Below are positions 7,787-16,224 of a stretch of 64,000 nucleotides of DNA, in pieces. Positions within the stretch are counted from its first letter, which is position 1. Each line of letters starts with the position of its first letter. Source of the DNA: Erythrobacter sp. (lineage in GTDB: Bacteria; Pseudomonadota; Alphaproteobacteria; Sphingomonadales; Sphingomonadaceae); NCBI GenBank assembly GCA_009993605.1, contig JAACTB010000014.1, positions 86,230 to 150,229 of the forward strand. The letters run 5' to 3'. The position numbers and the translations under genes were made by a program. The notes under the pieces are model-generated. The model saw only the letters and a program-made list of their open reading frames with translations, made no database searches and was not told the origin of the DNA.

Positions 7787-8106
7787 CAACCGAAAACAGA
7801 TTGTTGCGAGTCGTTATTATGTTTGTGTTCCGCATCCCCTCCGGGATGCGAAATCCTCGCGCCTTCGGTGCTGCGGGCGGCCGGTCGGCCTTGCGGGCCT
7901 ACGGCCCGTGCTCCGCGACCAAGCCATTGGGCCTATAATGGTCCGGTCCGCGACCAGCGGACTGCAAGGGCACGCGCCCGCCCCGCAGGTGCCCGACCGA
8001 AGGGAGGAACAGCACCGAGGGAGACGCAGACAGGCCGCAGGCCCACCAACCCGCGGAGGCGGGTTCGAAAAACAAAAACTCGCCCCCGGAGGCGTTTGCG
8101 AAACGC
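7787..8106. other. Gene-free, hairpin-rich stretch upstream of the suf operon
   Basis: No convincing gene is present in these 320 bases. They hold several strong palindromes: CGCATCCC-ctcc-GGGATGCG (7831-7850), GGGCC-tac-GGCCC near 7893-7905, and AACCCGC-ggag-GCGGGTT (8048-8065). A GC-rich low-complexity core (7850-8045) has no codon pattern in any frame. Two T-runs on the reverse strand near 8066-8080 fit transcription termination of the DUF885 gene. I looked for RNase P, tmRNA, SRP and 6S signatures and found none. The stretch must also contain the suf promoter at its left end. Confidence 0.6.
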
Positions 8107-8114
8107 CTATTTTT
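8090..8114 (+). terminator. Stem-loop with T-run at the end of the DUF885 gene
   Basis: AGGCGTTT (8090-8097) and AAACGCCT (8101-8108) form a perfect 8-bp stem with a 3-base loop. On the forward strand A-TTTTT follows directly, the shape of an intrinsic terminator. The stem overlaps the stop codon of the reverse-strand DUF885 gene. In that direction the T-tracts lie 12 bases further on, so the element may act both ways. Confidence 0.6.
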
Positions 8115-9939
8115 CCCCCTCGATCCAGGCGTCGACATTCTCTTCCATGATCGCCAGCGGCACCGGGCCGGTTTTGAGGATCACGTCATGGAAGGCGCGG
8201 ATGTCGAAATCGTCGCCCAGCGCGGTCTGCGCCCGGTCGCGCAGTTCCATGATCTTGAGCTTGCCGATCATGTAGGCGGTCGCCTGCCCCGGATAGACGA
8301 TATAGCGTTCGATCGCCTTTTCGATATCGCCGGGCGGGTTGGGCGTGTTGTCGGTGAGGTACTGGATCGCCCGCTCGCGGCTCCAGCGCTTGTGGTGGAT
8401 ACCGGTATCGACGACGAGGCGGCAAGCGCGCCACAGCTCCATCCCAAGCCGTCCGAAATCGGAATAGGGATCGGTGTAAAATCCCATATCCTTGCCCAAC
8501 TCCTCCGAATAGAGCCCCCAGCCCTCGCTATAGGCCGTGACTCCGCCGAAGCGGCGGAAGGGCGGCACATCGCCGAGCTGAGTCTGGATCGAGAGCTGGA
8601 GGTGATGGCCCGGAAGCCCCTCGTGATAGGCGAGCGCTTCGAGCTCGTTCTTGCTCATGTCCTTCAGATTGTAGAGATTGACGTAATAGGTCCCCGGCCG
8701 CGATCCATCAGGTGCGGGGCGCTGGTAGAAGGCCTTGCCCGCGCTCTTTTCGCGGAAGGCTTCGACCGGCTTTATCACCAGCGGATCGCTCGGCAGCGTG
8801 TTGAAGAAGTCCGGCAGGCGGGCCTCCATCGCGTCCAGCTTGGCTTCCGCATCCGCCAGATAGGCTTCGCGTGTGTCGTAAAAGAAGCGATCGTCGGTGC
8901 GGGTGTATTCGAAGAAATCCTGTAGATCGCCCTCGAACCCGACCTCGCGCATGATCGTGCGCATCTCGTTATGAATGCGCTCGACCTCGCGCAGGCCGAT
9001 ATCGTGGATCTGGTCGGCGGTGAGATCGGTGGTGGTGTAGTTCTTCAGCAGCGCGGAATAGTAACCGGCGCCGTCGTCGAAACGCCAGATCCCGTCATCG
9101 GTCGGCGCCATCGTCTGCTGGCGCTGCATTTCCGCGAGCAAGCGCTGGTAGGCGGGACGCGCGCTCTGGCTCCAGGCCGTTTCGGCGCGCGCGATCAGCG
9201 CCCCGCTCTGCGCTTCGCCCAGTTCGAGCTTCTCCACCTTGCCGCGGAAATCTTCCAGGATGGCGTTCTCGCGCCCGTCTTCGAGCAGGTTCTCGATATC
9301 CGAGATGACATAGGGATAGACCCAGTCGGGCGGCATGACGCCGGCCTCCGCCCGTTCGCGCGATTCGGCGATAAGCGTGTCGAGCACTGCACCGAGCCCG
9401 TCGATACGGCTGACGTAATCCGCCGCCTGATCCGCATCGGCGACCGAGTGGATGTTGATGAGGAAGGCGGGCAGCTGGCTCTGCGCGCCATTCATCTGGT
9501 CGAAGATGTAGCCGTTCTCGCGGAAGGGGAACAGCATGGCGCTGTTTTCCGCCTGATAGTCGAACAGGCGATAGGATAGCGTATCCTGCGGCGAGAGGTC
9601 GATCGGCGAATAGGTCGTGCGCATCGTTTGCGCGGTCTGCTGCTGCAGCCGCTCTTCGGCGATCTCTGCCGCGTCGGAGAAATCGCCCCAGCGCCCGTAA
9701 TCCTCGTCCCGAATGCCGCGATAGGCCTTGGACAGCGGCGACAGCGCGAGCTGCGCCTGGTCGTAGCGTTCGAAGAAAGTGCCGATATCGGCGCTGGCTT
9801 GCGGCGCACTGACCTGCTGTGAGGAGGTCGATGCGGTGGCAGGGCGCGGTTCGCCCGTCGTGGTCGCGCATCCGGCCAGCGCCAAGGCGCAGACCCCGGC
9901 CAGTAATCCCTGCATTGTCCGCTTGTTACCGATCGCCAT
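8107..9939 (-). CDS. DUF885-family lipoprotein (putative zinc metallopeptidase-like)
   Basis: This 610-residue protein has a lipoprotein signal ending in L-A-G-C at about residue 23, a Thr/Ser-rich linker, and then a long helical DUF885 domain. The family motif HEGLPGHH lies at residues 439-446. HExxGHH is a gluzincin-like metal site, so a membrane-anchored peptidase is likely, though most DUF885 proteins are uncharacterised. ATG 9939 is preferred over GTG 9945 because GGGAGA lies eight bases before it but only two before the GTG. It is divergent from pyrD and separated from the suf operon by a hairpin-rich gap. Confidence 0.85.
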   Translation of the reverse strand: MAIGNKRTMQGLLAGVCALALAGCATTTGEPRPATASTSSQQVSAPQASADIGTFFERYDQAQLALSPLSKAYRGIRDEDYGRWGDFSDAAEIAEERLQQQTAQTMRTTYSPIDLSPQDTLSYRLFDYQAENSAMLFPFRENGYIFDQMNGAQSQLPAFLINIHSVADADQAADYVSRIDGLGAVLDTLIAESRERAEAGVMPPDWVYPYVISDIENLLEDGRENAILEDFRGKVEKLELGEAQSGALIARAETAWSQSARPAYQRLLAEMQRQQTMAPTDDGIWRFDDGAGYYSALLKNYTTTDLTADQIHDIGLREVERIHNEMRTIMREVGFEGDLQDFFEYTRTDDRFFYDTREAYLADAEAKLDAMEARLPDFFNTLPSDPLVIKPVEAFREKSAGKAFYQRPAPDGSRPGTYYVNLYNLKDMSKNELEALAYHEGLPGHHLQLSIQTQLGDVPPFRRFGGVTAYSEGWGLYSEELGKDMGFYTDPYSDFGRLGMELWRACRLVVDTGIHHKRWSRERAIQYLTDNTPNPPGDIEKAIERYIVYPGQATAYMIGKLKIMELRDRAQTALGDDFDIRAFHDVILKTGPVPLAIMEENVDAWIEGEK

Positions 9940-10289
9940 CGTCACATTCTCCCGAAATCAGTTTCCGGGGCGCTAGCGCGGAGCGGGCGGGTTTGGCCAG
10001 CCCAAAGCGGGCCAAAGCGGGCAGGGGCGAAAAGGCAGCTGGCGCATAAAAGAAAGGGGCGGGCCCGCCACGAAGGCGGAGCCGCCCCTCGAAAGGAGAG
10101 AACCCGCCGCACGAAGCGCCGAGCCCTTCGGGTCGCAGAATCGCATCTACACCAAGGTGTATCGTCTGAATAGGACAGATGCGACATGTCGACCCGCGAA
10201 ATAGTGTCAAATGATATCGTATCGATGCGATCCGGTGTTCTTTTCGCATCGTCTCGACACGATTCGGCCAAGGGGGCATAGCGATCGCG
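9940..10289. other. Divergent intergenic region between DUF885 gene and pyrD
   Basis: These 350 bases contain no supportable gene. Visible elements are a tandem pair of the 10-mer CCAAAGCGGG (10002-10011 and 10012-10021), and a long GC-rich stem whose outer arms are GGGGCGG (10056-10062) and CCGCCCC (10082-10088). There is also a short palindrome TACACC-aa-GGTGTA (10148-10161) and an AT-richer tail (10195-10260) likely to hold the pyrD promoter. AAGGGGG near 10270 is the only Shine-Dalgarno-like string before pyrD. Confidence 0.55.
10148..10161. promoter_or_regulatory. Short palindrome in the pyrD upstream region
   Basis: TACACC and GGTGTA are perfect 6-base arms around an AA spacer. The element lies about 130 bases before pyrD and 210 bases before the DUF885 gene, so it could be an operator for either divergent gene. 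No known motif is matched with confidence. Confidence 0.3.
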
Positions 10290-11336
10290 ATGCTGTTCGA
10301 TCTCCTGCGCCCCGCGATATTCGCGCTCGATCCCGAGCGGGCCCACGGCCTGACCGTGGCTGCCCTGAAAACCATGCCGGCAGCTCCCAAGCCCGTGCCG
10401 GGCGCTCTGGCGTGCGATGTGGCGGGGCTGACCTTTCCCAACCCGATCGGCCTTGCCGCAGGCTTTGACAAGAACGGCGAGGTGCCAGACGCGATGCTGG
10501 GGCTGGGGTTCGGTTCCGTCGAGGTCGGATCGATCACGCCGCGCCCGCAGGAAGGCAATCCGAAGCCCCGCCTGTTCCGCCTGGCCGAGGATCGCGCGGT
10601 CATCAACCGGATGGGATTCAACAATCGCGGCGGCGAGGAAGCGGCGGCGCGCCTTTCTGCCCGCAAGCATCGCGGCGGCATCGTCGGCATCAATGTCGGC
10701 GCGAACAAGGACAGCGCCGACCGTGTGGTCGATTACGCGGCGATGACGCATCTGATGGCGCCGCTCGCCAGCTATCTCGCGATCAATATCAGCAGCCCCA
10801 ACACGCCCGGCCTGCGCGCCTTGCAGGACGAGGGGGCCCTCGTCGGCCTGATCGAAGGCGTGATGGAAGCGCGGGCCGAGGTATGCCGCGACGAAGCGGA
10901 CACGCCGCCGGTCTTTCTAAAGGTCGCGCCCGATCTCGAAACCGCCGATATCGACGCCATCGCCCGGATCGCCCTCGACACCGGGCTCGGCGCGCTGATC
11001 GTATCCAACACCACGATCGCCCGCCCCGATCTCGCCTCGCGGCACCGCGAGGAGACGGGCGGCCTGTCCGGCGCGCCCTTGCGCGAACTAGCTCTCCAGC
11101 GGGTACGCGATTTCCGTGAGGCGACCGGTGGTGCCATTCCGCTCGTCGGCGTGGGCGGGATCGCCAGTGCCGAGGACGCCTGGGCACGCATCCGCGCCGG
11201 GGCCAGCCTGGTGCAGCTCTATTCCGCGCTCGTCTACGAGGGTCCCGGCCTTGCGCGCCGGATCGTGCGCGATCTCGAGACGCTGATGCGGCGCGATGGC
11301 TTTGCATCGATTGCCGAAGCGATCGGAAGCGAATAG
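10290..11336 (+). CDS. pyrD: Dihydroorotate dehydrogenase (quinone), class 2
   Basis: This 348-residue enzyme oxidises dihydroorotate to orotate in pyrimidine synthesis, passing electrons through FMN to quinone. The class 2 layout is clear: an N-terminal membrane-associating helix (MLFDLLRPAIFALDPERAHG), then the FMN barrel with GLAAGFDKNGE, the substrate loop RMGFNNRGG, NISSPNTPGLRAL with the catalytic Ser of class 2 enzymes, FLKVAPDL, and LIVSNTTIARP. The phosphate-binding GVGGIASAEDAWARIRAGAS ends the barrel. The next gene starts ten bases after the stop, so pyrD and ggt may be co-transcribed. Confidence 0.97.
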   Translation: MLFDLLRPAIFALDPERAHGLTVAALKTMPAAPKPVPGALACDVAGLTFPNPIGLAAGFDKNGEVPDAMLGLGFGSVEVGSITPRPQEGNPKPRLFRLAEDRAVINRMGFNNRGGEEAAARLSARKHRGGIVGINVGANKDSADRVVDYAAMTHLMAPLASYLAINISSPNTPGLRALQDEGALVGLIEGVMEARAEVCRDEADTPPVFLKVAPDLETADIDAIARIALDTGLGALIVSNTTIARPDLASRHREETGGLSGAPLRELALQRVRDFREATGGAIPLVGVGGIASAEDAWARIRAGASLVQLYSALVYEGPGLARRIVRDLETLMRRDGFASIAEAIGSE

Positions 11337-11346
11337 CGATGCGTTC

Positions 11347-13080
11347 ATGATCAGACCCCTCACCCGCACGCTCGCCGCCCTGTTGGTCCTGACCGGCGCG
11401 CCCGCCGTTTATGCGCAGGAAGCAGCCAGTCTTGAAGACCTCCCCTTCATCGGCAGCGTGAGCGCCGCCGATCCGCGCGCCGAGGCGGCGGGAATGGAAA
11501 TGCTCAAGCGCGGGGGCAGCGCCACCGATGCCGCGATCGCCACGATGCTGGCGCTGACCGTGGTCGAACCGCAGAGCAGCGGGATCGGCGGCGGCGGCTT
11601 CCTCGTGCGCGGCGCGGCGGACGGGTCGGTCGAAACGGTCGACGGGCGCGAGACGGCCCCGATGGGCGCCACGCCCGAGTGGTTCCTGAACGCCGACGGA
11701 TCGATCCCGCCCTTCATGGACAGCGTTTTGAGCGGCCTCAGCGTCGGGGTGCCCGGCAATGTCGCGCTCGCCGCCGAAGCGCATGGGCGGCACGGGAAAC
11801 TGCCTTGGGCGGTCCTGTTCGAACCGGCGATCAAGCTGGCGCGGGACGGGTTTGCGATCAATGTGCGGCTGGCGCAATCATTGACTCAGTCGAGCGACCG
11901 CGCCGCCGCCAGTGCGGGCGGGCGGGCGCTGTTCTACGACGGTCAGAACCGCCCCCTTCCCGCCGGGACGCTGGTGCGCAATCCCGATCTGGCGCGCACG
12001 TTCGAAGCGATCGCCGAGCGAGGCCCGGAGGCGTTCTATCGCGGCCCCATCGCGCGCGAAACCGCCGAAACCGTGGCGAGCGCGACGCCCCGCCCCGCCC
12101 CGATGACCGAGGCCGACATCGCCGGTTACGAAGCGAAATTGCGCGACGGTGTCTGCGGTAATTATCGCGGCTATCGCATATGCGGAATGGGGCCGCCGTC
12201 ATCGGGCGGCGTGGCGGTGCTGCAAATCCTCGGCCAGCTCGAACGCTTCGATCTGCGCGCGCTCGGCCTCGGCAATCCGGTGACCTGGCACCTGTTCCTC
12301 GAATCCCAGCGCCTCGCTTATGCCGACCGCGAACTCTACATCGCCGACAGCGACTTCATATCGGTCCCGATCGCGGGCCTGCTCGATCGCGCTTATCTGG
12401 CGGAGCGCAGCGCACTGATCTCGCCCGACAGAGCCATGGCCGAAGCCCTTCCCGGCGTCCCGCGCGGAGCAAAGAGCGCGCTCGCCGATGGCGACGAGCC
12501 CGAGGAGCGCGGCACCTCGCATATCGCGGCGGTCGATGCCGCGGGTACGATGATCAGCTACACCTCGACGATCGAGGGCGCGTTCGGGTCGGGGCTGACC
12601 GCGAACGGGTTCTATCTGAACAACGAGCTGACCGATTTCAGCCGCTCGCCCAGCGTCGACGGCAAACCGGTCGCCAACAAGGTCGAGCCGGGCAAACGCC
12701 CCCGCAGTTCGATGGCGCCGACCGTGGTCTTCGACCCTGAGGGGCGTCCGGTCCTCGCGATCGGGGCGGCGGGCGGATCGACCATCCCGGTGACGACCGC
12801 GCGCGCCATCATCGGTGCGATCGATTTCGACCTGTCGGCGCGTCAGGCGCTGGCCCTGCCCTTCACGATGGCGTTCGGCGACAGCGTGCTGGTCGAACAG
12901 GGCAGCTGGCTCGAACGGCGCGTCCCCGCGCTCCGGGCGCTGGGGCACGAGAACATCTCGTTGCGAGAGGCGCCGATCAAGGCGGGTGCGATCAAGCGCG
13001 AAGGCGCTATCTGGGAAGCGGCGCGCGACCCGCGGCTGGAAGACGTGCTGCTGGTGCCCCGCGCCACGCCGCTGCCCTAG
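11347..13080 (+). CDS. ggt: Gamma-glutamyltransferase (periplasmic)
   Basis: This 577-residue precursor has a Sec signal peptide (MIRPLTRTLAALLVLTGAPA, cleavage likely after VYA) and the GGT fold. The autocatalytic cleavage threonine is T390 in EERGTSHIAAVD; it becomes the N-terminal nucleophile of the small subunit. The GSGLTANGFYLNNELTDFS substrate region and an AIGAAGGSTI oxyanion-loop motif follow. The enzyme hydrolyses or transfers the gamma-glutamyl group of glutathione in the periplasm. The start at 11347 is chosen because it gives the signal peptide; an upstream in-frame ATG lies inside pyrD. Confidence 0.95.
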   Translation: MIRPLTRTLAALLVLTGAPAVYAQEAASLEDLPFIGSVSAADPRAEAAGMEMLKRGGSATDAAIATMLALTVVEPQSSGIGGGGFLVRGAADGSVETVDGRETAPMGATPEWFLNADGSIPPFMDSVLSGLSVGVPGNVALAAEAHGRHGKLPWAVLFEPAIKLARDGFAINVRLAQSLTQSSDRAAASAGGRALFYDGQNRPLPAGTLVRNPDLARTFEAIAERGPEAFYRGPIARETAETVASATPRPAPMTEADIAGYEAKLRDGVCGNYRGYRICGMGPPSSGGVAVLQILGQLERFDLRALGLGNPVTWHLFLESQRLAYADRELYIADSDFISVPIAGLLDRAYLAERSALISPDRAMAEALPGVPRGAKSALADGDEPEERGTSHIAAVDAAGTMISYTSTIEGAFGSGLTANGFYLNNELTDFSRSPSVDGKPVANKVEPGKRPRSSMAPTVVFDPEGRPVLAIGAAGGSTIPVTTARAIIGAIDFDLSARQALALPFTMAFGDSVLVEQGSWLERRVPALRALGHENISLREAPIKAGAIKREGAIWEAARDPRLEDVLLVPRATPLP

Positions 13081-13123
13081 CAGGCCCTACCCCAACAGGC
13101 CTGCCCCAGCAGGCTTGCCCCAG
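13081..13123 (+). repeat. Three direct copies of a 14-15 base unit after ggt
   Basis: The units lie at 13081-13095, 13096-13109 and 13110-13123. Units two and three read CAGGCCTGCCCCAG and CAGGCTTGCCCCAG and differ at one base. The array starts on the base after the ggt stop codon. It looks like a slipped-strand minisatellite with no T-run, so it is not a typical intrinsic terminator. Confidence 0.75.
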
Positions 13124-13198
13124 CGAACCCTTCTTCGTAAACCCGCGAGCCTGAGGCGGTCGCGCGAACGGACAAGACATCCGGGCCGAGCGTTTGCG

Positions 13199-15031
13199 AT
13201 GCGATCTTCGAAGAGGGACGAGCCTTTGGTGCTGGACGATATCGATGCCGCCAACAATCTGGTCGAGCTGTTTCTGAAACGTGCCGATGAGAATGGCGAC
13301 AAACCGTTCCTCGGCGCGAAAAGGCAGGGCAGCTGGCAGACGATCAGCTGGCGCGAGGCGGCGGATCAGGTCTGCGTGCTGGCGGAAAGCCTGCGGGGCC
13401 TGGGCCTCGTGGATGGGGACCGGGTCGCCCTCGTCAGCGAGAACCGGCCCGAATGGTGCATCGCCGATCTCGGCATCATGGCGGCGGGCTGCATCACCGT
13501 GCCCGCCTACACCACCAATACCGAGCGCGATCACCAGCACATCCTCGACAATTCGGGCGCGAAGGCGGTCATCGTCTCGACCGACAAGCTCGCCAAGCCG
13601 CTGATCCCGGCGATCTTCCGAACCGGCATCGCCAACCACATCATCCCGATCGACGAGGTGCGCGGCTATCAGGGCGGAAACCTGTCCTGCCACGGATGGA
13701 GCCAGATGATTTCCGGCGATTCCGCCAGCGCGCGCAGCGCGGTCGAGGCGCGGCTGAAGGGGATCGGGCGCGGCGACACCGCGTGCATCATCTACACCAG
13801 CGGCACTGGCGGCGCGCCGCGTGGCGTGTTGCAGCATCATGGCGCGATCCTGTGCAATGTGGCGGGCGCGGCGGACATCCTGATCAGCGATTTCGGCGTT
13901 GCTCCGGAAGAACGGTTCCTCTCCTTCCTCCCGCTCAGCCATGCCTACGAGCATACGGGCGGCCAGTATCTTCCCATCTCGGTCGGCGCGCAGATCTTCT
14001 ATGCCGAGGGGCTGGAAAAGCTCGCCGCCAATATCGAAGAGACGCAGCCGACGTTCATGGTCGTCGTCCCGCGCCTGTTCGAAGTGCTGCGCACGCGGAT
14101 CATGAAGCAGGTCACGAAACAGGGCGGCGCGGCGCAGAGGCTGATGGAAGGCGCCCTCGCGCTCGGCCAGCGGCGGGCGGACGGCAAGCGCAAGCTCGGC
14201 GATGGCGCGCGCAATGTGGTCTATGAAAAGCTGTTGCGGCCCAAGATCCGGCAGCGCTTCGGCGGGCGGTTGAAGGCGATGGTGTCGGGCGGTGCGCCGC
14301 TCAATCCCGAAGTCGGCGTGTTCTTCGATTCGATGGGGCTGACTCTGCTTCAGGGATACGGCCAGACCGAGGCCGGTCCGGTGATCAGCTGCAATCGCCC
14401 CCGCGCGGGCATCGCGATGGAAAGCGTCGGCCCGCCCATGCGCGGAGTCGACGTGCGCATCGCGGAGGATGGCGAAATCCTGGTGCGCGGTGAGCTCGTC
14501 ATGCACGGATACTGGCACAACGAGGCCGAGACGGAGCGGACGATCAAGGATGGCTGGCTTTACACCGGGGATATCGGCCATCTCGATGCGAAGGGCCGGA
14601 TCGTCATCACCGACCGCAAGAAGGACATGATCGTCAACGACAAGGGCGACAATGTCGCGCCCCAGAAGGTCGAAGGCATGCTGACGCTCCAGCCCGAGAT
14701 CGGCCAGGCGATGGTGGTGGGCGACAAGCGGCCCTACATCGTCGGCCTGATCGTTCCCGATGCCGAATGGATGCTGGAATGGTGCCAGGCGCAGAAGAAG
14801 AAATTCGACTGCAAGCAGGTGGCCGACCTGCCCGAATTCAAGGCCGCGATCCGCGCCGCGGTCGATCGGGTGAACAAGGAATCGTCGGTGGTCGAAAAGG
14901 TGCGCCAGATCGTGCTGGCGGACGAACCCTTCACGATCGAGAACGAGGAGATGACACCCTCGATGAAGATCCGCCGCCACAAGATCAAGGAACGCTATGG
15001 CGACCGGCTGGACGCGCTCTATCGCGGGTGA
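13199..15031 (+). CDS. AMP-forming long-chain acyl-CoA synthetase
   Basis: This protein of about 610 residues belongs to the ANL adenylating family and activates a fatty acid to its CoA thioester. The P-loop reads YTSGTGGAPRGV, with Arg in place of the usual Lys of TSGTTGxPKG. Motif GYGQTEAGPVISCN, the hinge TGDIGHLDAKGRIVITDRKK and the C-terminal catalytic Lys in TPSMKIRRHKI are present. The large size and DRKKDMIV loop resemble FAA/long-chain ligases. The start is uncertain: ATG 13199 lacks a good ribosome-binding site, while AGAGGGA at 13212 fits TTG 13226 or GTG 13229. It follows ggt after a short repeat-bearing gap. Confidence 0.9.
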   Translation: MRSSKRDEPLVLDDIDAANNLVELFLKRADENGDKPFLGAKRQGSWQTISWREAADQVCVLAESLRGLGLVDGDRVALVSENRPEWCIADLGIMAAGCITVPAYTTNTERDHQHILDNSGAKAVIVSTDKLAKPLIPAIFRTGIANHIIPIDEVRGYQGGNLSCHGWSQMISGDSASARSAVEARLKGIGRGDTACIIYTSGTGGAPRGVLQHHGAILCNVAGAADILISDFGVAPEERFLSFLPLSHAYEHTGGQYLPISVGAQIFYAEGLEKLAANIEETQPTFMVVVPRLFEVLRTRIMKQVTKQGGAAQRLMEGALALGQRRADGKRKLGDGARNVVYEKLLRPKIRQRFGGRLKAMVSGGAPLNPEVGVFFDSMGLTLLQGYGQTEAGPVISCNRPRAGIAMESVGPPMRGVDVRIAEDGEILVRGELVMHGYWHNEAETERTIKDGWLYTGDIGHLDAKGRIVITDRKKDMIVNDKGDNVAPQKVEGMLTLQPEIGQAMVVGDKRPYIVGLIVPDAEWMLEWCQAQKKKFDCKQVADLPEFKAAIRAAVDRVNKESSVVEKVRQIVLADEPFTIENEEMTPSMKIRRHKIKERYGDRLDALYRG

Positions 15032-15059
15032 TCGCTAACAGGCGCGCTTTTGGGACGCC

Positions 15060-16175
15060 TTACGGAACGATCGTCACGAACAGATAGGTTGCGAAGATCA
15101 CGAGGTGGATCACGCCCTGCACGATCGTCGTCCGGCCCCGTCCCAGCGTCAGCGTCGCCACGAATAATGTCAGCGCCAGAAGGACGGTCGATCGCATCGA
15201 CAGGCCGAGTTCGAGATCGAGCCCGAGGAACAGCGCAACCATCGCGACGGTCGGGATGGTAAGGCCGATCGTGGCCAGCGCCGATCCGATGGCGAGGTTG
15301 AGGCTGGTCTGCACGCGATTGGCCCGCGCCGCGCGAACGGCGGCGAAGCCTTCGGGCGCGAGCACCAGCATGGCGATCAGGATGCCGACAAGCGCGCGCG
15401 GCGCGCCGAGCGAGGCGACCACCGATTCGATCGTGGGCGACAGCGCGGTCGCCAACAGGACGACCGCCGTCAGCGCCGCGACCAGCAGCGCGCCCGCCAC
15501 GAGCGCCCGCCGCCTTGTGACCTCGGCAGCGTGATCGTCCTTTGCCGAATCAGGCGCTTCGTGGAGGAAGTCCTCGCGGTGGCGGATCGTCTGCGCCATC
15601 ACGAACGTGCCGTAGATCACCAGCGAAACGATCGCGACGAACAGCAATTGGGTATCGTTGTAGAACGCGCCGCCCGCGCTGATCGTGTAATTGGGCAGAA
15701 TCAGTGTGAGGACGGCCAGCGTCGCCAGCATGGCCAGCCCCGCGCTCACGCCCGATTGGGTATAGCTCTGCGCGAAATGCCGTCGTCCGCCGACCAAGAG
15801 GCAGACGCCGACCACGCCGTTTATCGTGATCATGATCGCCGCGATCAGAGTGTCGCGGGCGAGCGCCTGCGCCTGCGCGCCCTCGCTCAGCATGATCGAC
15901 ACGATCAGCGAACATTCGATGACCGTGACGGCCAGCGCCAGCACCAGCGTCCCGAACGGCTCGCCGAGATATTGGGCAAGCGTTTCGGCATGAAAGACTG
16001 CAGCGGTGATAACCGCGCACAGCACCAGGACGACCGCGACCAGCAGCAGGCTCGAGCCCGGCAGGGGTGCAAGCGCCACGCCGAGGCCCAGCACCGGAAT
16101 CGCGATCGACCAGATCGGCGGTGCCAGAAAGGGCGTCCGGGCCGTGGTTTGTGAAGGTTCGGGCGCGCCGTCCAT
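15060..16175 (-). CDS. Ca2+/H+ antiporter (CaCA superfamily, ChaA/Cax type)
   Basis: This 371-residue protein has about eleven membrane segments and the two inverted alpha-repeats of cation/Ca2+ exchangers. The first repeat carries LGEPFGTLVLALAVTVIECS, with the acidic residue that binds the cation, and the second carries LAPEGFAAVRAARANRVQTS followed by GSALATIGLTIPTVAM. A hydrophilic loop rich in acidic and basic residues (about 205-235, HEAPDSAKDDHAAEV) separates the halves. It should export Ca2+ (possibly Na+ or K+) from the cytoplasm in exchange for protons. It converges with the synthetase gene. Confidence 0.92.
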   Translation of the reverse strand: MDGAPEPSQTTARTPFLAPPIWSIAIPVLGLGVALAPLPGSSLLLVAVVLVLCAVITAAVFHAETLAQYLGEPFGTLVLALAVTVIECSLIVSIMLSEGAQAQALARDTLIAAIMITINGVVGVCLLVGGRRHFAQSYTQSGVSAGLAMLATLAVLTLILPNYTISAGGAFYNDTQLLFVAIVSLVIYGTFVMAQTIRHREDFLHEAPDSAKDDHAAEVTRRRALVAGALLVAALTAVVLLATALSPTIESVVASLGAPRALVGILIAMLVLAPEGFAAVRAARANRVQTSLNLAIGSALATIGLTIPTVAMVALFLGLDLELGLSMRSTVLLALTLFVATLTLGRGRTTIVQGVIHLVIFATYLFVTIVP

Positions 16176-16224
16176 AGCCGCGCCATAAGCGAGGCATAGA
16201 GGCGCGACCAGACTTAAGACGGGC

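Noticed and set aside
7850..8047. Candidate RNase P, tmRNA, SRP or 6S RNA
   Set aside because: No diagnostic conserved segment of any of these families was found; only unassigned hairpins remain.
13007..14980. Reverse open frame of 657 codons
   Set aside because: Antisense to the acyl-CoA synthetase, which has clear ANL motifs; the reverse reading is a shadow.
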